Of a stretch of DNA of 64,000 nucleotides, positions 9,048 to 16,895 are shown piece after piece (the stretch's first letter is position 1; each line of letters begins with the position of its first letter). The translations under genes were made by a program, and so were the position numbers. The notes beneath the pieces were generated by a model. The model was not told the DNA's origin, did no database searches, and saw nothing but the letters and a program-made list of their open reading frames with translations. Origin of the DNA: Streptomyces broussonetiae (GTDB taxonomy: Bacteria; Actinomycetota; Actinomycetes; Streptomycetales; Streptomycetaceae); NCBI RefSeq assembly GCF_009796285.1, contig NZ_CP047020.1, positions 1,674,001-1,738,000 of the forward strand, in the 5' to 3' direction.

Positions 9048-10607
9048 TCAGGGCAGTTCAGCGCGCATGGCATGCGCTATGACCTCTCCGATGAGTACGG
9101 CTGTCGCCGCTGGGCCGCGCAGTGGGGCCGTGGGCAGGATCGAGGTGTCGGCGACGCGGAGACCGTGCACGCCGTGGACTCTTCCGTACTGGTCGACCAC
9201 CGCATTCGCGGTGTCCGGGCCCATCGGTGCGGTCCCGCATGTGTGGTGAGCGGTGCCGATGTTCCGGTTGATCCATCCGTCCAGTGCGTGATCGCAGTTG
9301 AGCACGTCCGGACCCGGTTGGAGCAGTCCGTGGGAGATTTCGTCGAAGGCCGGTGTGGTAATGAGTTCCGCGGTGGCGCGCACGGCTTCGCGCAGGCGGC
9401 GGCGGTCCTTGGGGCTGGCGAGGTAGCCGTACTCGATACGCGGGGGCGTCGCGGGATCCGCGGACCTCAGGGACAGGCGGCCGGTCCTTCCAGGTGACTG
9501 GACCGAGACAAGGAAGGGCAAAGGCGCGCCGGGCACGGTCGTCGTGCCGCCGACGAGTCCTGCCAGGGGGACCAGCGACTGCAGGATCTCCAGGTCACCC
9601 GGATGGGTTCCGTCCGAGGAGGACAGGTGCAGGCAGCCGCCCAGCCAGGAGCCGTGCGGCGCGCCCAGTTCCCGCCGTGGGGACCACTCCAGGACGAGCT
9701 GAGGGTGGTCGCTGAAGCGGGTGCCGACCGCCGGGGCATCCACGGCGACGGGGATGCCGAGCCGCTCCAGGTCGGCTCGCGGGCCGATGCCGGACAGCTG
9801 GAGCAGTTGCGGAGTGACGAGGGAGCCGGCGCACAGGACGATCTCGCCGCCACAGAAGACGGTCTCTTGCCCGTTTTGGCGTACGGCGACTCCCGTGGCG
9901 CGACCGTTGCGGATGACGATCCTGCTGACGGGGCAGTCGCCGAGCGCGGTGAGATTCGGGCGCCCCAGCGCCGACAGCGCATAGGTGAGGCCGGTGTTGA
10001 GCCGCACACCGTCGACGGCGTTGCACGGGACGGGGCCGAAGCCCGGCGGCGCCTGGTCGTTCTTGTCGGGTTCGAGCGGGTGGCCGAGGTGGTCCGCCGC
10101 GTCGCGGAAGGCAACTGCGGCAGGGTGGGCGAGGGATGCGCGGCGTACCAGCACCGGTCCACAGCCGCCGTGCAGGTCGTCGGCGCCGTGGTCGAGGTCC
10201 GTCTCCAGGGCGCGCAGCCAAGGGAGCATCCGGTCGTACGTCCAGGCCGGGTTGCCCGCTGCCGCCCAGCGGTCGAAGTCTGCGCGCCGGGCGCGGACGA
10301 AATAGCCGCCGTTGACGGTGGTCGAGCCACCGAGGTGGCGCCCGCGGACCACCGTGTAGGGCCGCTCGGGCGTGAGGTGCGCGGCGTACCGCTGGACGGC
10401 CCGGTGGTCCGGCTGGGCTCCGGGAATCAGCCGCGCGTCGAGCAGCTCGAGCGCGAAATCGCGGAGACGGCGCGGAAACGGCCCTGCTTCGACGAGGAGT
10501 ACGGTGCGTCCGGCGTCCTCGCTCAAGCGGGCCGCCAGCGCGGCACCGGAAGCCCCTGCTCCGACCACGATCACATCCGCGGACGTCCGGTCCGTGGTCT
10601 CAGCCAC
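9048..10607 (-). CDS. mftG: Mycofactocin-associated GMC oxidoreductase MftG
   Basis: FAD-dependent glucose-methanol-choline oxidoreductase of ~519 residues. The N-terminal dinucleotide fold is VIVVGAGASGAALAARLSE, followed by GRHLGGSTTVNGGYFVR and the C-terminal HTCGTAPMG segment with the active-site His. GTG 10607 was chosen because it overlaps the end of mftF by a few bases (translational coupling) and precedes the FAD fold directly; an upstream ATG at 10637 is possible. In characterised systems MftG helps re-oxidise reduced mycofactocin and links it to respiration (family knowledge). Its position next to mftF and opposite mftA-E supports the assignment. Confidence 0.88.
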   Translation of the reverse strand: MAETTDRTSADVIVVGAGASGAALAARLSEDAGRTVLLVEAGPFPRRLRDFALELLDARLIPGAQPDHRAVQRYAAHLTPERPYTVVRGRHLGGSTTVNGGYFVRARRADFDRWAAAGNPAWTYDRMLPWLRALETDLDHGADDLHGGCGPVLVRRASLAHPAAVAFRDAADHLGHPLEPDKNDQAPPGFGPVPCNAVDGVRLNTGLTYALSALGRPNLTALGDCPVSRIVIRNGRATGVAVRQNGQETVFCGGEIVLCAGSLVTPQLLQLSGIGPRADLERLGIPVAVDAPAVGTRFSDHPQLVLEWSPRRELGAPHGSWLGGCLHLSSSDGTHPGDLEILQSLVPLAGLVGGTTTVPGAPLPFLVSVQSPGRTGRLSLRSADPATPPRIEYGYLASPKDRRRLREAVRATAELITTPAFDEISHGLLQPGPDVLNCDHALDGWINRNIGTAHHTCGTAPMGPDTANAVVDQYGRVHGVHGLRVADTSILPTAPLRGPAATAVLIGEVIAHAMRAELP

Positions 10608-12036
10608 CAGTACGTCCCGACGGAGGCGTGACGCCATCGGCGGAGAGCCACCACAGTCTCGGACGGAGCGGCTCGGTGGTGCGCTCCCGGATGCAGCCCT
10701 TCCAGACACCGAGGCTGTAGGCCAGGTCGTCGGCGAGGCGGGTGACCGTCCAGGGCAGGACCGGAAGTCCGGGGCGGCTCCGTCGGTGTTCCAGGAGCGG
10801 GGGCAGAAGGGCGGCTGCGGCCAGCGGGAGCCTCAGCCGGGGTACGGCTGCGGCCAGCGGCAGGGCCAGTGGCCACCAGGTGCGCGTCACGGCACGGCCG
10901 AGTTGTTCGCCTGCCAGCAACGTGCCGCCTCCGCTCAGCCGGGCCGCGGTGGCCCACGGTCGATCCGACCAGGCCGCGAGTCTGCGCGCCAGCAGTCCGG
11001 TCGTTCCCGCCGTGACCAGGGCACCTGCGAGCGGCCGTCGTGCCAGGGCGAGTCCCCAGGCGAGCGCGCTCCAGCCGGCCATCGACGTGGCCGGGAGCGT
11101 GCCCGGGTGCCGGGCGGCCAGCGGTGCGGCGGAGGTGCCGTACTGGATGCGCTGGGCCAGCCACTGGTGCGGACGCGTCCGGTGCCGGTGGGCCACGGTG
11201 GCGGAGGGGTCGTAGCGGACGTGGTGACCGTCGGCCGCGAGCCGCCACACCAGGTCAACGTCCTCCCCGACGCGCATCGTCTCGTCGAAGCCCCGGCCCA
11301 CGGCGGTGCGCCGCACCACCAACGCGGCGCTGGGCACATAGGGCACGTGCGAGCCGGGTCGTACGAGTGACTCCCTGGGCCCCATGTCCAAGGCCGAGCG
11401 CGCACATTCGTAGGCCGCGAGGAAGCCACGTCCCGCTCCCTCTGCCACGATGCGCGGCGCCACCGCGGCCACGGCGGGGTCCGCGAAGTGCGGCAGCAAG
11501 GCGTCGGCCCATGCGCGGGTCGGCAGGCAGTCGGAATCCACGAAGGCCACCAATTCGGTGGTGGCGTGGGCGAGTCCGGTGTTCCGCGCGGCCGCCGGGC
11601 CCCCGTTCACAGGGCGACGGACCAGCCTGGCGCCGGCCGCCCGCACGACGTCCGCAACCGCGCCGGGGTCGGCCGAGGCGTCGTCCACGACGATCACCTC
11701 CGGTCCGCCGCTCAGGCCGGCCAGACAGCGGGCGAGGTGCCCGGCCCGGTCCCGGACCGGTACCACGACCGTCACGGACGGGCGCGGTGCCTCGGACGGC
11801 GGTACGGGGTGCATCATGCCTGCCTGGACCAATCGACGGGCCAGCAGTCCGGTCGCTCGCCCTTCCCCGACCGGCTTCCCGTCGAGCCACGCGCTCACGA
11901 CTGGCACGGCGCGCGCCGTCAGCCGCATCAGCCGGTACGGGGAGCCTCCCAACAGGACCCGCCCGTCCCGCAGCAGACGCAGTCCGGGGTCGGGGCGCAG
12001 CCGGAAGACCGCGGGGAGTGGGGGAACGTCGATCAC
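10600..12036 (-). CDS. mftF: Mycofactocin glycosyltransferase MftF
   Basis: 478-residue family-2 glycosyltransferase starting at GTG 12036. The GT-A core shows VTVVVPVRDRAGHL, VIVVDDASAD, NGGPAAARNTGL and the metal-binding DSDCLP. A GEDVDLVWRL segment follows, then a hydrophobic C-terminal part (residues ~330-420) likely associated with the membrane. MftF adds the oligoglucose chain to premycofactocin (known for the family). The gene overlaps mftG and diverges from mftA across a 177-bp gap that contains the mftA promoter box. No copy of that box faces mftF. Confidence 0.9.
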   Translation of the reverse strand: MIDVPPLPAVFRLRPDPGLRLLRDGRVLLGGSPYRLMRLTARAVPVVSAWLDGKPVGEGRATGLLARRLVQAGMMHPVPPSEAPRPSVTVVVPVRDRAGHLARCLAGLSGGPEVIVVDDASADPGAVADVVRAAGARLVRRPVNGGPAAARNTGLAHATTELVAFVDSDCLPTRAWADALLPHFADPAVAAVAPRIVAEGAGRGFLAAYECARSALDMGPRESLVRPGSHVPYVPSAALVVRRTAVGRGFDETMRVGEDVDLVWRLAADGHHVRYDPSATVAHRHRTRPHQWLAQRIQYGTSAAPLAARHPGTLPATSMAGWSALAWGLALARRPLAGALVTAGTTGLLARRLAAWSDRPWATAARLSGGGTLLAGEQLGRAVTRTWWPLALPLAAAVPRLRLPLAAAALLPPLLEHRRSRPGLPVLPWTVTRLADDLAYSLGVWKGCIRERTTEPLRPRLWWLSADGVTPPSGRTGG

Positions 12037-12100
12037 CAGGTGTCCTCGAACATCGAAAGGCCGGGCGACCAGCCTTCACCCGCTCGTCTCGACGCGTCGA

Positions 12101-12163
12101 TCCCCCAGGTGGGCAGCAAGTGCGGCGCACCGACCCGCTCACGGCACCGGGGATACCTACCGT
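12101..12163 (+). promoter_or_regulatory. mftA promoter: activator box plus -10
   Basis: tcccccaggtgggc at 12101-12114, 43 bp, then -10 taccgt at 12158-12163. The start codon of mftA is ~50 bp further. It belongs to the shared promoter class described in the findings and gives co-regulation of mycofactocin synthesis with the catabolic genes. Confidence 0.65.
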
Positions 12164-12213
12164 CACCCTGCGCCGCGACACCGGCCGCGCCGTGGACAAC
12201 GAAGGGAACCTCC

Positions 12214-12333
12214 ATGACCGACAACTCACAGACCTCGACCGCTGACCGTCTCCCCGCCGAGGACGACCAACTGATCGAGGAGGACCTGCTTGTCGAGGAC
12301 GTGTCGATCGACGGCATGTGCGGCGTGTACTGA
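12214..12333 (+). CDS. mftA: Mycofactocin precursor peptide MftA
   Basis: 39-residue peptide starting at ATG 12214 after GAAGGGAACC. The acidic leader (DDQLIEEDLLVEDVS) ends in the invariant core IDGMCGVY. The terminal Val-Tyr is the part converted by MftC into the redox cofactor core (established for the family), with MftB binding the leader. First gene of a tight mftA-B-C-D-E run, 12 bp before mftB. The C-terminal tail makes the call close to certain despite the small size. Confidence 0.97.
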   Translation: MTDNSQTSTADRLPAEDDQLIEEDLLVEDVSIDGMCGVY

Positions 12334-12345
12334 GGCGGGGACACC

Positions 12346-12687
12346 ATGCCCACGCACAGGAACGGGTCCGAGCGGTTCGACCTGGAGGCGGCCTGGGCCG
12401 TGCACCCCCAGGTCGCCGTTCGTCCGGAGCCCTTCGGGGCGCTGCTCTACCACTTCGGCACCCGGCAACTGTCCTTCCTCAAGGACCGCCGGCTGCTCAC
12501 CGTCGTACAGGAACTGGCCCACCGCCCGAGTGCGGCGGAAGCCTGCCGGGTGGCAGGCGTCGACCCCGCCGAGTCGGGGCGCTACCGCGACGCGCTGGCG
12601 CAGCTTGCGAAGTCCCGGATGATCACCGAGCGCACCGGTCCGCCGAGCCGCGGTGACGCTCATCTGCAAGGAGAGGACGCGCGATGA
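12346..12687 (+). CDS. mftB: Mycofactocin peptide chaperone MftB
   Basis: 113-residue RiPP recognition element protein that binds the MftA leader and delivers it to MftC. It contains the expected AVHPQVAVRPEPFGALLYHF and LSFLKDRRLLTVVQEL segments forming the winged-helix RRE fold. Usual size for the family. The stop TGA overlaps the ATG of mftC (ATGA), so the two are translationally coupled. Confidence 0.93.
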   Translation: MPTHRNGSERFDLEAAWAVHPQVAVRPEPFGALLYHFGTRQLSFLKDRRLLTVVQELAHRPSAAEACRVAGVDPAESGRYRDALAQLAKSRMITERTGPPSRGDAHLQGEDAR

Positions 12688-13898
12688 CCGTGCCTTCCGT
12701 AGCACCGCCGAGCCCGGCCCGGACGGGCCGCCTCGTGGACCATTTTCAGCACGGCCTCGAAGCGCCGATCTGTCTGACCTGGGAGCTCACCTACGCCTGC
12801 AACCTGGCCTGCGTGCACTGCCTGTCCAGCTCCGGTCGGCGCGACCCGCGCGAGCTGACCACCGACGAGTGCAAGATGGTCATCGACGAGCTGGAGCGCA
12901 TGCAGGTCTTCTATGTCAACATCGGCGGCGGCGAGCCGACCGTGCGCCCGGACTTCTGGGAACTGGTCGACTACGCCACCGCCCACCAGGTGGGCGTCAA
13001 GTTCTCCACCAACGGCGTCAGGATCACCCCGGACGCCGCGCGGCGGCTGGCTGCCAGTGACTATGTGGACGTCCAGTTGTCCCTGGACGGGGCGACGGCC
13101 GAGGTCAACGACGCCGTACGGGGCGAGGGTTCGTACGCGACGGTGCTGCAGGCCATGGAGAACCTTGCCGCGGCGGGCTTCGCCGGGTTCAAGATCTCGG
13201 TCGTGGCCACCCGCCACAACATCGGGCAACTGGACGCGTTCAAGGCACTCGCCGACCGGTACGGGGCACAGTTGCGGCTGACGCGGCTGCGGCCCTCCGG
13301 CCGGGGCGCCGACGTGTGGGACGAACTGCACCCCGCAGCAGCGCAGCAACGGCAGCTCTACGACTGGTTGGTCGAGCACGGCGACGAGGTGCTCACCGGG
13401 GACTCGTTCTTCCATCTCTCCGCCTACGGCGAGGCGTTGCCCGGGCTGAACCTGTGCGGCGCCGGGCGGGTGGTGTGCCTGATCGACCCGGTCGGTGAGG
13501 TGTACGCCTGCCCGTTCGCCATCCACGACGCCTTCCGCGCCGGAAACGTCCGCGACGAGGGCGGGTTCACCCGGGTATGGCGCTCCTCGTCGCTCTTCCA
13601 GGAGCTGCGGCAGCCTCAGACGGGTGGCGCCTGCACGAAGTGTTCCGCCTTCGACGCCTGCCGTGGTGGGTGCATGGCCGCCAAGTTCTTCACAGGACTA
13701 CCGCTCGACGGCCCCGATCCGGAATGCGTCCAGGGACACGCGGAGGCGGCGCTGGCCGGCGACCGGTCGTCCGCTCCCCGGCCCAGCGAGGACCACTCCC
13801 ACCGGGGGCCGGTGCGCGGGCAGCCCGTCCTTCTCGGCCTGCCGGTTCGGCGGGAGAGCCGGCCCACGCGCATGTGCGACGAAAGTCCTCTGGCCTGA
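12684..13898 (+). CDS. mftC: Mycofactocin radical SAM maturase MftC
   Basis: 404-residue radical SAM/SPASM enzyme. The [4Fe-4S]-SAM motif is CNLACVHC (Cys39, Cys43, Cys46), followed by the GGGEPTVRP segment. The C-terminal SPASM region carries the further cysteines, including those around GEVYACPF and CTKCSAFDACRGGCMA. It performs oxidative decarboxylation of the MftA C-terminal Tyr and then the Val-Tyr crosslink (established for the family). It overlaps mftB by 4 bp and precedes mftD by 37 bp. The last ~45 residues are Pro/Arg-rich and extend beyond the conserved domain. Confidence 0.96.
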   Translation: MTVPSVAPPSPARTGRLVDHFQHGLEAPICLTWELTYACNLACVHCLSSSGRRDPRELTTDECKMVIDELERMQVFYVNIGGGEPTVRPDFWELVDYATAHQVGVKFSTNGVRITPDAARRLAASDYVDVQLSLDGATAEVNDAVRGEGSYATVLQAMENLAAAGFAGFKISVVATRHNIGQLDAFKALADRYGAQLRLTRLRPSGRGADVWDELHPAAAQQRQLYDWLVEHGDEVLTGDSFFHLSAYGEALPGLNLCGAGRVVCLIDPVGEVYACPFAIHDAFRAGNVRDEGGFTRVWRSSSLFQELRQPQTGGACTKCSAFDACRGGCMAAKFFTGLPLDGPDPECVQGHAEAALAGDRSSAPRPSEDHSHRGPVRGQPVLLGLPVRRESRPTRMCDESPLA

Positions 13899-13935
13899 CC
13901 GAAAGGCCGCTCGGTCCACGAAAGAAAGGGGCGTC

Positions 13936-15129
13936 ATGCCCAACGCATGGTTCGAAACCGTCGCCGAGGCGCAGCGTCGAGCAAAGCGACGACTGCCGGC
14001 ATCCGTCTACGGCGCCCTGCTCGCCGGTTCCGAGCGCGGCACGACCTACCAGGACAACATGGCCGCCTTCGCCGAGGCCGGCTTCGCGCCGCACGTCGCG
14101 GATCTGCCGGCCAAGCGTGACCAGGCCACGACCGTCCTGGGCCAGTCGATCTCCCTTCCGGTGATCATCTCCCCGACCGGAGTGCAGGCCGTGCACCCCA
14201 ATGGGGAGGTGGCCGTGGCCCGCGCCGCGGCAGCCCGAGGCACGGCGATGGGACTGAGCTCCTTTGCCAGCAAGCCCGTCGAGGAGGTCGTCGCGGCCAA
14301 TCCGCAGACGTTCTTCCAGATGTACTGGATGGGCGGCAAGGACTCCATGATCGCCCAGGTGGAGCGTGCCCGGGAGGCCGGCGCCAAGGGCCTGATCGTG
14401 ACCCTGGACTGGTCGTTCTCGCACGGCCGGGACTGGGGCAGCCCCCACATCCCCGAGCGCCTCGACCTCAAGGCAATGGCGCGCTTCGCGCCGGAGGGAA
14501 TCACCCACCCGCGCTGGCTGCTCGCGTTCGCCCGGACCCGGCGGCTGCCCGACCTGACCACCCCGAACGTCGCCGCCGTCGGCGAGCAGGCCCCGACGTT
14601 CTTCGGCGCCTACGGCGAATGGATGCAGACACCCCCTCCCACCTGGGACGACGTGCGGTGGATGCGCGAGCAGTGGGGCGGCCCGTTCCTCGTCAAGGGC
14701 ATCATCCGCGTCGACGACGCCAAGCGCGCCGTGGACGCCGGCGCCCAGGCCGTCTCGGTCTCCAACCACGGCGGCAACAACCTTGACAGCACCCCTGCGA
14801 CCATCCGTGCCCTGCCCGCCATCGCCGACGCCGTGGGCGGCCAAATCGAAGTACTCCTCGACGGCGGAGTGCGTCGGGGCAGCGACGTGGTCAAGGCCCT
14901 GGCACTCGGCGCTCGCGCCGTGATGATCGGGCGGGCGTACCTGTGGGGCCTGGCCGCGGGTGGCCAGGCCGGCGTGGAGAACGTGCTCGACATCCTGCGC
15001 GGCGGCATCGACTCCGCGCTCCTCGGACTCGGGCGCTCCTCCATCCACGACCTCACACCCGACGACGTGGTGCTCCCCGACGGCTTCGCCCGCGTCCTCG
15101 GGGCACCGCGCCCGGCCCAGGCCCCCTGA
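13936..15129 (+). CDS. mftD: Mycofactocin biosynthesis FMN dehydrogenase MftD
   Basis: 397-residue FMN-dependent alpha-hydroxy-acid dehydrogenase-fold protein. It shows PVIISPTGVQAVHPNGE, LIVTLDWSFSHGRDWG, the catalytic SNHGGNN segment and the phosphate-binding LLDGGVRRGSDV/ARAVMIGRAYLWG. ATG 13936 follows GAAAGGGG. MftD deaminates the AHDP intermediate to give the redox-active alpha-keto amide (family knowledge). The stop TGA overlaps the ATG of mftE. Confidence 0.95.
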   Translation: MPNAWFETVAEAQRRAKRRLPASVYGALLAGSERGTTYQDNMAAFAEAGFAPHVADLPAKRDQATTVLGQSISLPVIISPTGVQAVHPNGEVAVARAAAARGTAMGLSSFASKPVEEVVAANPQTFFQMYWMGGKDSMIAQVERAREAGAKGLIVTLDWSFSHGRDWGSPHIPERLDLKAMARFAPEGITHPRWLLAFARTRRLPDLTTPNVAAVGEQAPTFFGAYGEWMQTPPPTWDDVRWMREQWGGPFLVKGIIRVDDAKRAVDAGAQAVSVSNHGGNNLDSTPATIRALPAIADAVGGQIEVLLDGGVRRGSDVVKALALGARAVMIGRAYLWGLAAGGQAGVENVLDILRGGIDSALLGLGRSSIHDLTPDDVVLPDGFARVLGAPRPAQAP

Positions 15130-15827
15130 TGACCACGCTGGCCTCCCTGACCTGGACCGACGTAGCAGATCTGGCGGGGCGGGGGACCGTCCTCGCCGTG
15201 CCGGTCGGCGCCACGGAGCAGCACGGGCCGCACCTACCGATGTCCACGGACACCGACATCGCCGTCGCCCTGACCGACCGGCTGGCGGCACAGGCGCCCG
15301 ATGTCGTCGTGGCGCCCGCCGTGGCGTTCGGATCCAGCGGCGAGCACCAGGATTTCCCCGGCACGCTGTCCGTCGGCCAGGAGGCCGTCGAGCTGCTCCT
15401 CGTCGAGCTCGTGAGGTCGGCAACGGTGACATTCCCTCGCGTCGTCCTGGTCTCCGCTCACGGCGGCAACGCACAGCCCGTCACCCGGGCCGTCCGACGA
15501 CTGGGTACCGAGGGGCGGCACGTCCTGGCCTGGGGCCCGCGCTGGGGCGGCGACGCCCACGCGGGCCGCACCGAGACCTCCGTCATGCTGGCGCTGGCCC
15601 CCCACCTGGTACGGATGGAGGCAGCGCGAGCCGGAAACACCGCCCCCGTCCACACACTCCTCCCGCGTCTGCGGGACGCCGGCCTGTCCGCCGTCACCGC
15701 CAACGGCGTGCTCGGCGATCCCGGAGGCGCGAACCCCGACGAGGGCCGGCTGCTCATCCAGCGAGCCGTGGCCGAGCTCGCGGACCTGGTGACCCGGCAT
15801 CGCCGGCACACCGACGCCGCCTCTTGA
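15129..15827 (+). CDS. mftE: Mycofactocin peptidase MftE (creatininase family)
   Basis: 232-residue metal-dependent creatininase-fold peptidase. Metal ligands are visible in VGATEQHGPHLPMSTDTD and the HGGNAQ and AHAGRTETS motifs. It releases the modified C-terminal Val-Tyr dipeptide from processed MftA (known for the family). ATG 15129 overlaps the mftD stop, so mftA-E appear to be one transcription unit, ending in the hairpin at 15854-15896. Confidence 0.94.
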   Translation: MTTLASLTWTDVADLAGRGTVLAVPVGATEQHGPHLPMSTDTDIAVALTDRLAAQAPDVVVAPAVAFGSSGEHQDFPGTLSVGQEAVELLLVELVRSATVTFPRVVLVSAHGGNAQPVTRAVRRLGTEGRHVLAWGPRWGGDAHAGRTETSVMLALAPHLVRMEAARAGNTAPVHTLLPRLRDAGLSAVTANGVLGDPGGANPDEGRLLIQRAVAELADLVTRHRRHTDAAS

Positions 15828-15853
15828 GCAGGCGTTCCGCCTGTCCGGACTTG

Positions 15854-15896
15854 AGCGCAGGCGCTGCCACACAGCCGGTGGGTGAACGCCTGCGCT
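15854..15896. terminator. Hairpin between convergent mftE and LuxR gene
   Basis: Perfect 10-bp inverted repeat agcgcaggcg / cgcctgcgct with a 23-nt loop, located between the mftE stop and the stop of the minus-strand regulator. It probably serves both strands. Confidence 0.55.
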
Positions 15897-15908
15897 GCGA
15901 CTCGAAAC

Positions 15909-16571
15909 TCAGCCGACGAGTCCGAGCTCCTGAGCGCGGCTGGCCGCCTGGGCCCGGTTCCGCACCCCCAGCTTCCGGTACACCGTGGTCGTGTGCTGTT
16001 TCACCGTATGCCGGGACAGATTCAGCACAGCTGCCACTTCCGGGTTACTCAACCCCAGCACCAGATGCTGCAGGACGTCCAGTTCACGCTTCGAAAGCCG
16101 CGCCGCGGCGGGTGCCTCATCCTTCGGGAACACCCGCGCGCCCTCCGCGACACGCTTCACCGCCGCCACGATCGCCGCAGTCGGCATCTGCTTCGACAAG
16201 GACGCCACCGCGCCGTGCGCCGACGCCAGCGCCGCCGACACCCGCCCCTCTCCGGACAGCAGAACAACCTTGACGTGCGGCATCCGGTCCCGAAGGTCCC
16301 GGCACAGGTCCAGCCCCGACCGGCCTCCCAACGACGTACTCACCAACACCAGCTGCGGATGATGACGCCGCGCCACCTGCCAGGCGGCCTCCTGCGAATC
16401 CGCCGCCAGACACGACGCCACCCACGGCTGGCTCAGCAACACCGCACGCAACCCCGCCAGCACCAGCTCGTGCTCCTCCGCCACCAGCACCCGCTGCATC
16501 TGACATCGGTCCTCCAGCACCGGGCGAACCCGACCCGTGGGAGCAACCCGCTCGGCGAGGACAAGTGTCAT
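15909..16571 (-). CDS. LuxR/NarL-type regulator with degenerate receiver domain
   Basis: 220 residues. ATG 16571 was chosen because GGAGG lies 7 nt upstream. Residues ~27-145 form a CheY-like receiver, but the phospho-acceptor Asp is replaced: LVLVSTSLGG has Ser78 where the Asp is expected, and the acidic pair is EE (VAEEHE). The conserved Lys (SLSKQM) remains. The C-terminal NarL/LuxR HTH (LSKRELDVLQHLVLGLSNPE, then TVKQHTTTVYRKLGVRNRAQ) is intact. Such proteins act without phosphorylation (inference). A close paralogue is at 35381. No partner kinase is adjacent. It is a candidate activator for the box-containing promoters of the island. Confidence 0.88.
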   Translation of the reverse strand: MTLVLAERVAPTGRVRPVLEDRCQMQRVLVAEEHELVLAGLRAVLLSQPWVASCLAADSQEAAWQVARRHHPQLVLVSTSLGGRSGLDLCRDLRDRMPHVKVVLLSGEGRVSAALASAHGAVASLSKQMPTAAIVAAVKRVAEGARVFPKDEAPAAARLSKRELDVLQHLVLGLSNPEVAAVLNLSRHTVKQHTTTVYRKLGVRNRAQAASRAQELGLVG

Positions 16572-16786
16572 GACGACACCTCCGACTACTCCTAGAACAT
16601 GCAAGAACGGACCGGCCGGCCAACCGCGGCAGGAGGGCTCGCCAGGCGCATTGACCGGAGAGGCTGAAGAAATTTCACGGATTTCCCGATCCTCCGACAC
16701 GTCCGGCTCTCCCCGTCGTGACCTGCGGTTTCACCGGCGCGATCTGACCTCACAGCTTGACCACCGACCGGCGGACAGACGCCCGG

Positions 16787-16809
16787 GGAACTACCCGTAC
16801 GAGTACCTG
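16787..16809 (-). promoter_or_regulatory. CAGGTA-type direct-repeat box upstream of LuxR gene 1
   Basis: Minus-strand CAGGTA-CTCGTA-CGGGTA-GTTCC. It matches boxes at 19243 and 35278, which also precede regulatory genes. Flanking cccgggga/tccccggg makes this copy part of a larger dyad. It lies 216 bp upstream of the LuxR start and ~90 bp upstream of the divergent STAND regulator, within the 324-bp intergenic region 16572-16895, where I see no gene. Confidence 0.5.
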
Positions 16810-16895
16810 TCCCCGGGCTCCCGGGGGTCTCGGCTCGGGCTGTGTACGGCGGTACGATCGGATCACCGCTCCCGAACTGCGCACGTGGGGACTCG

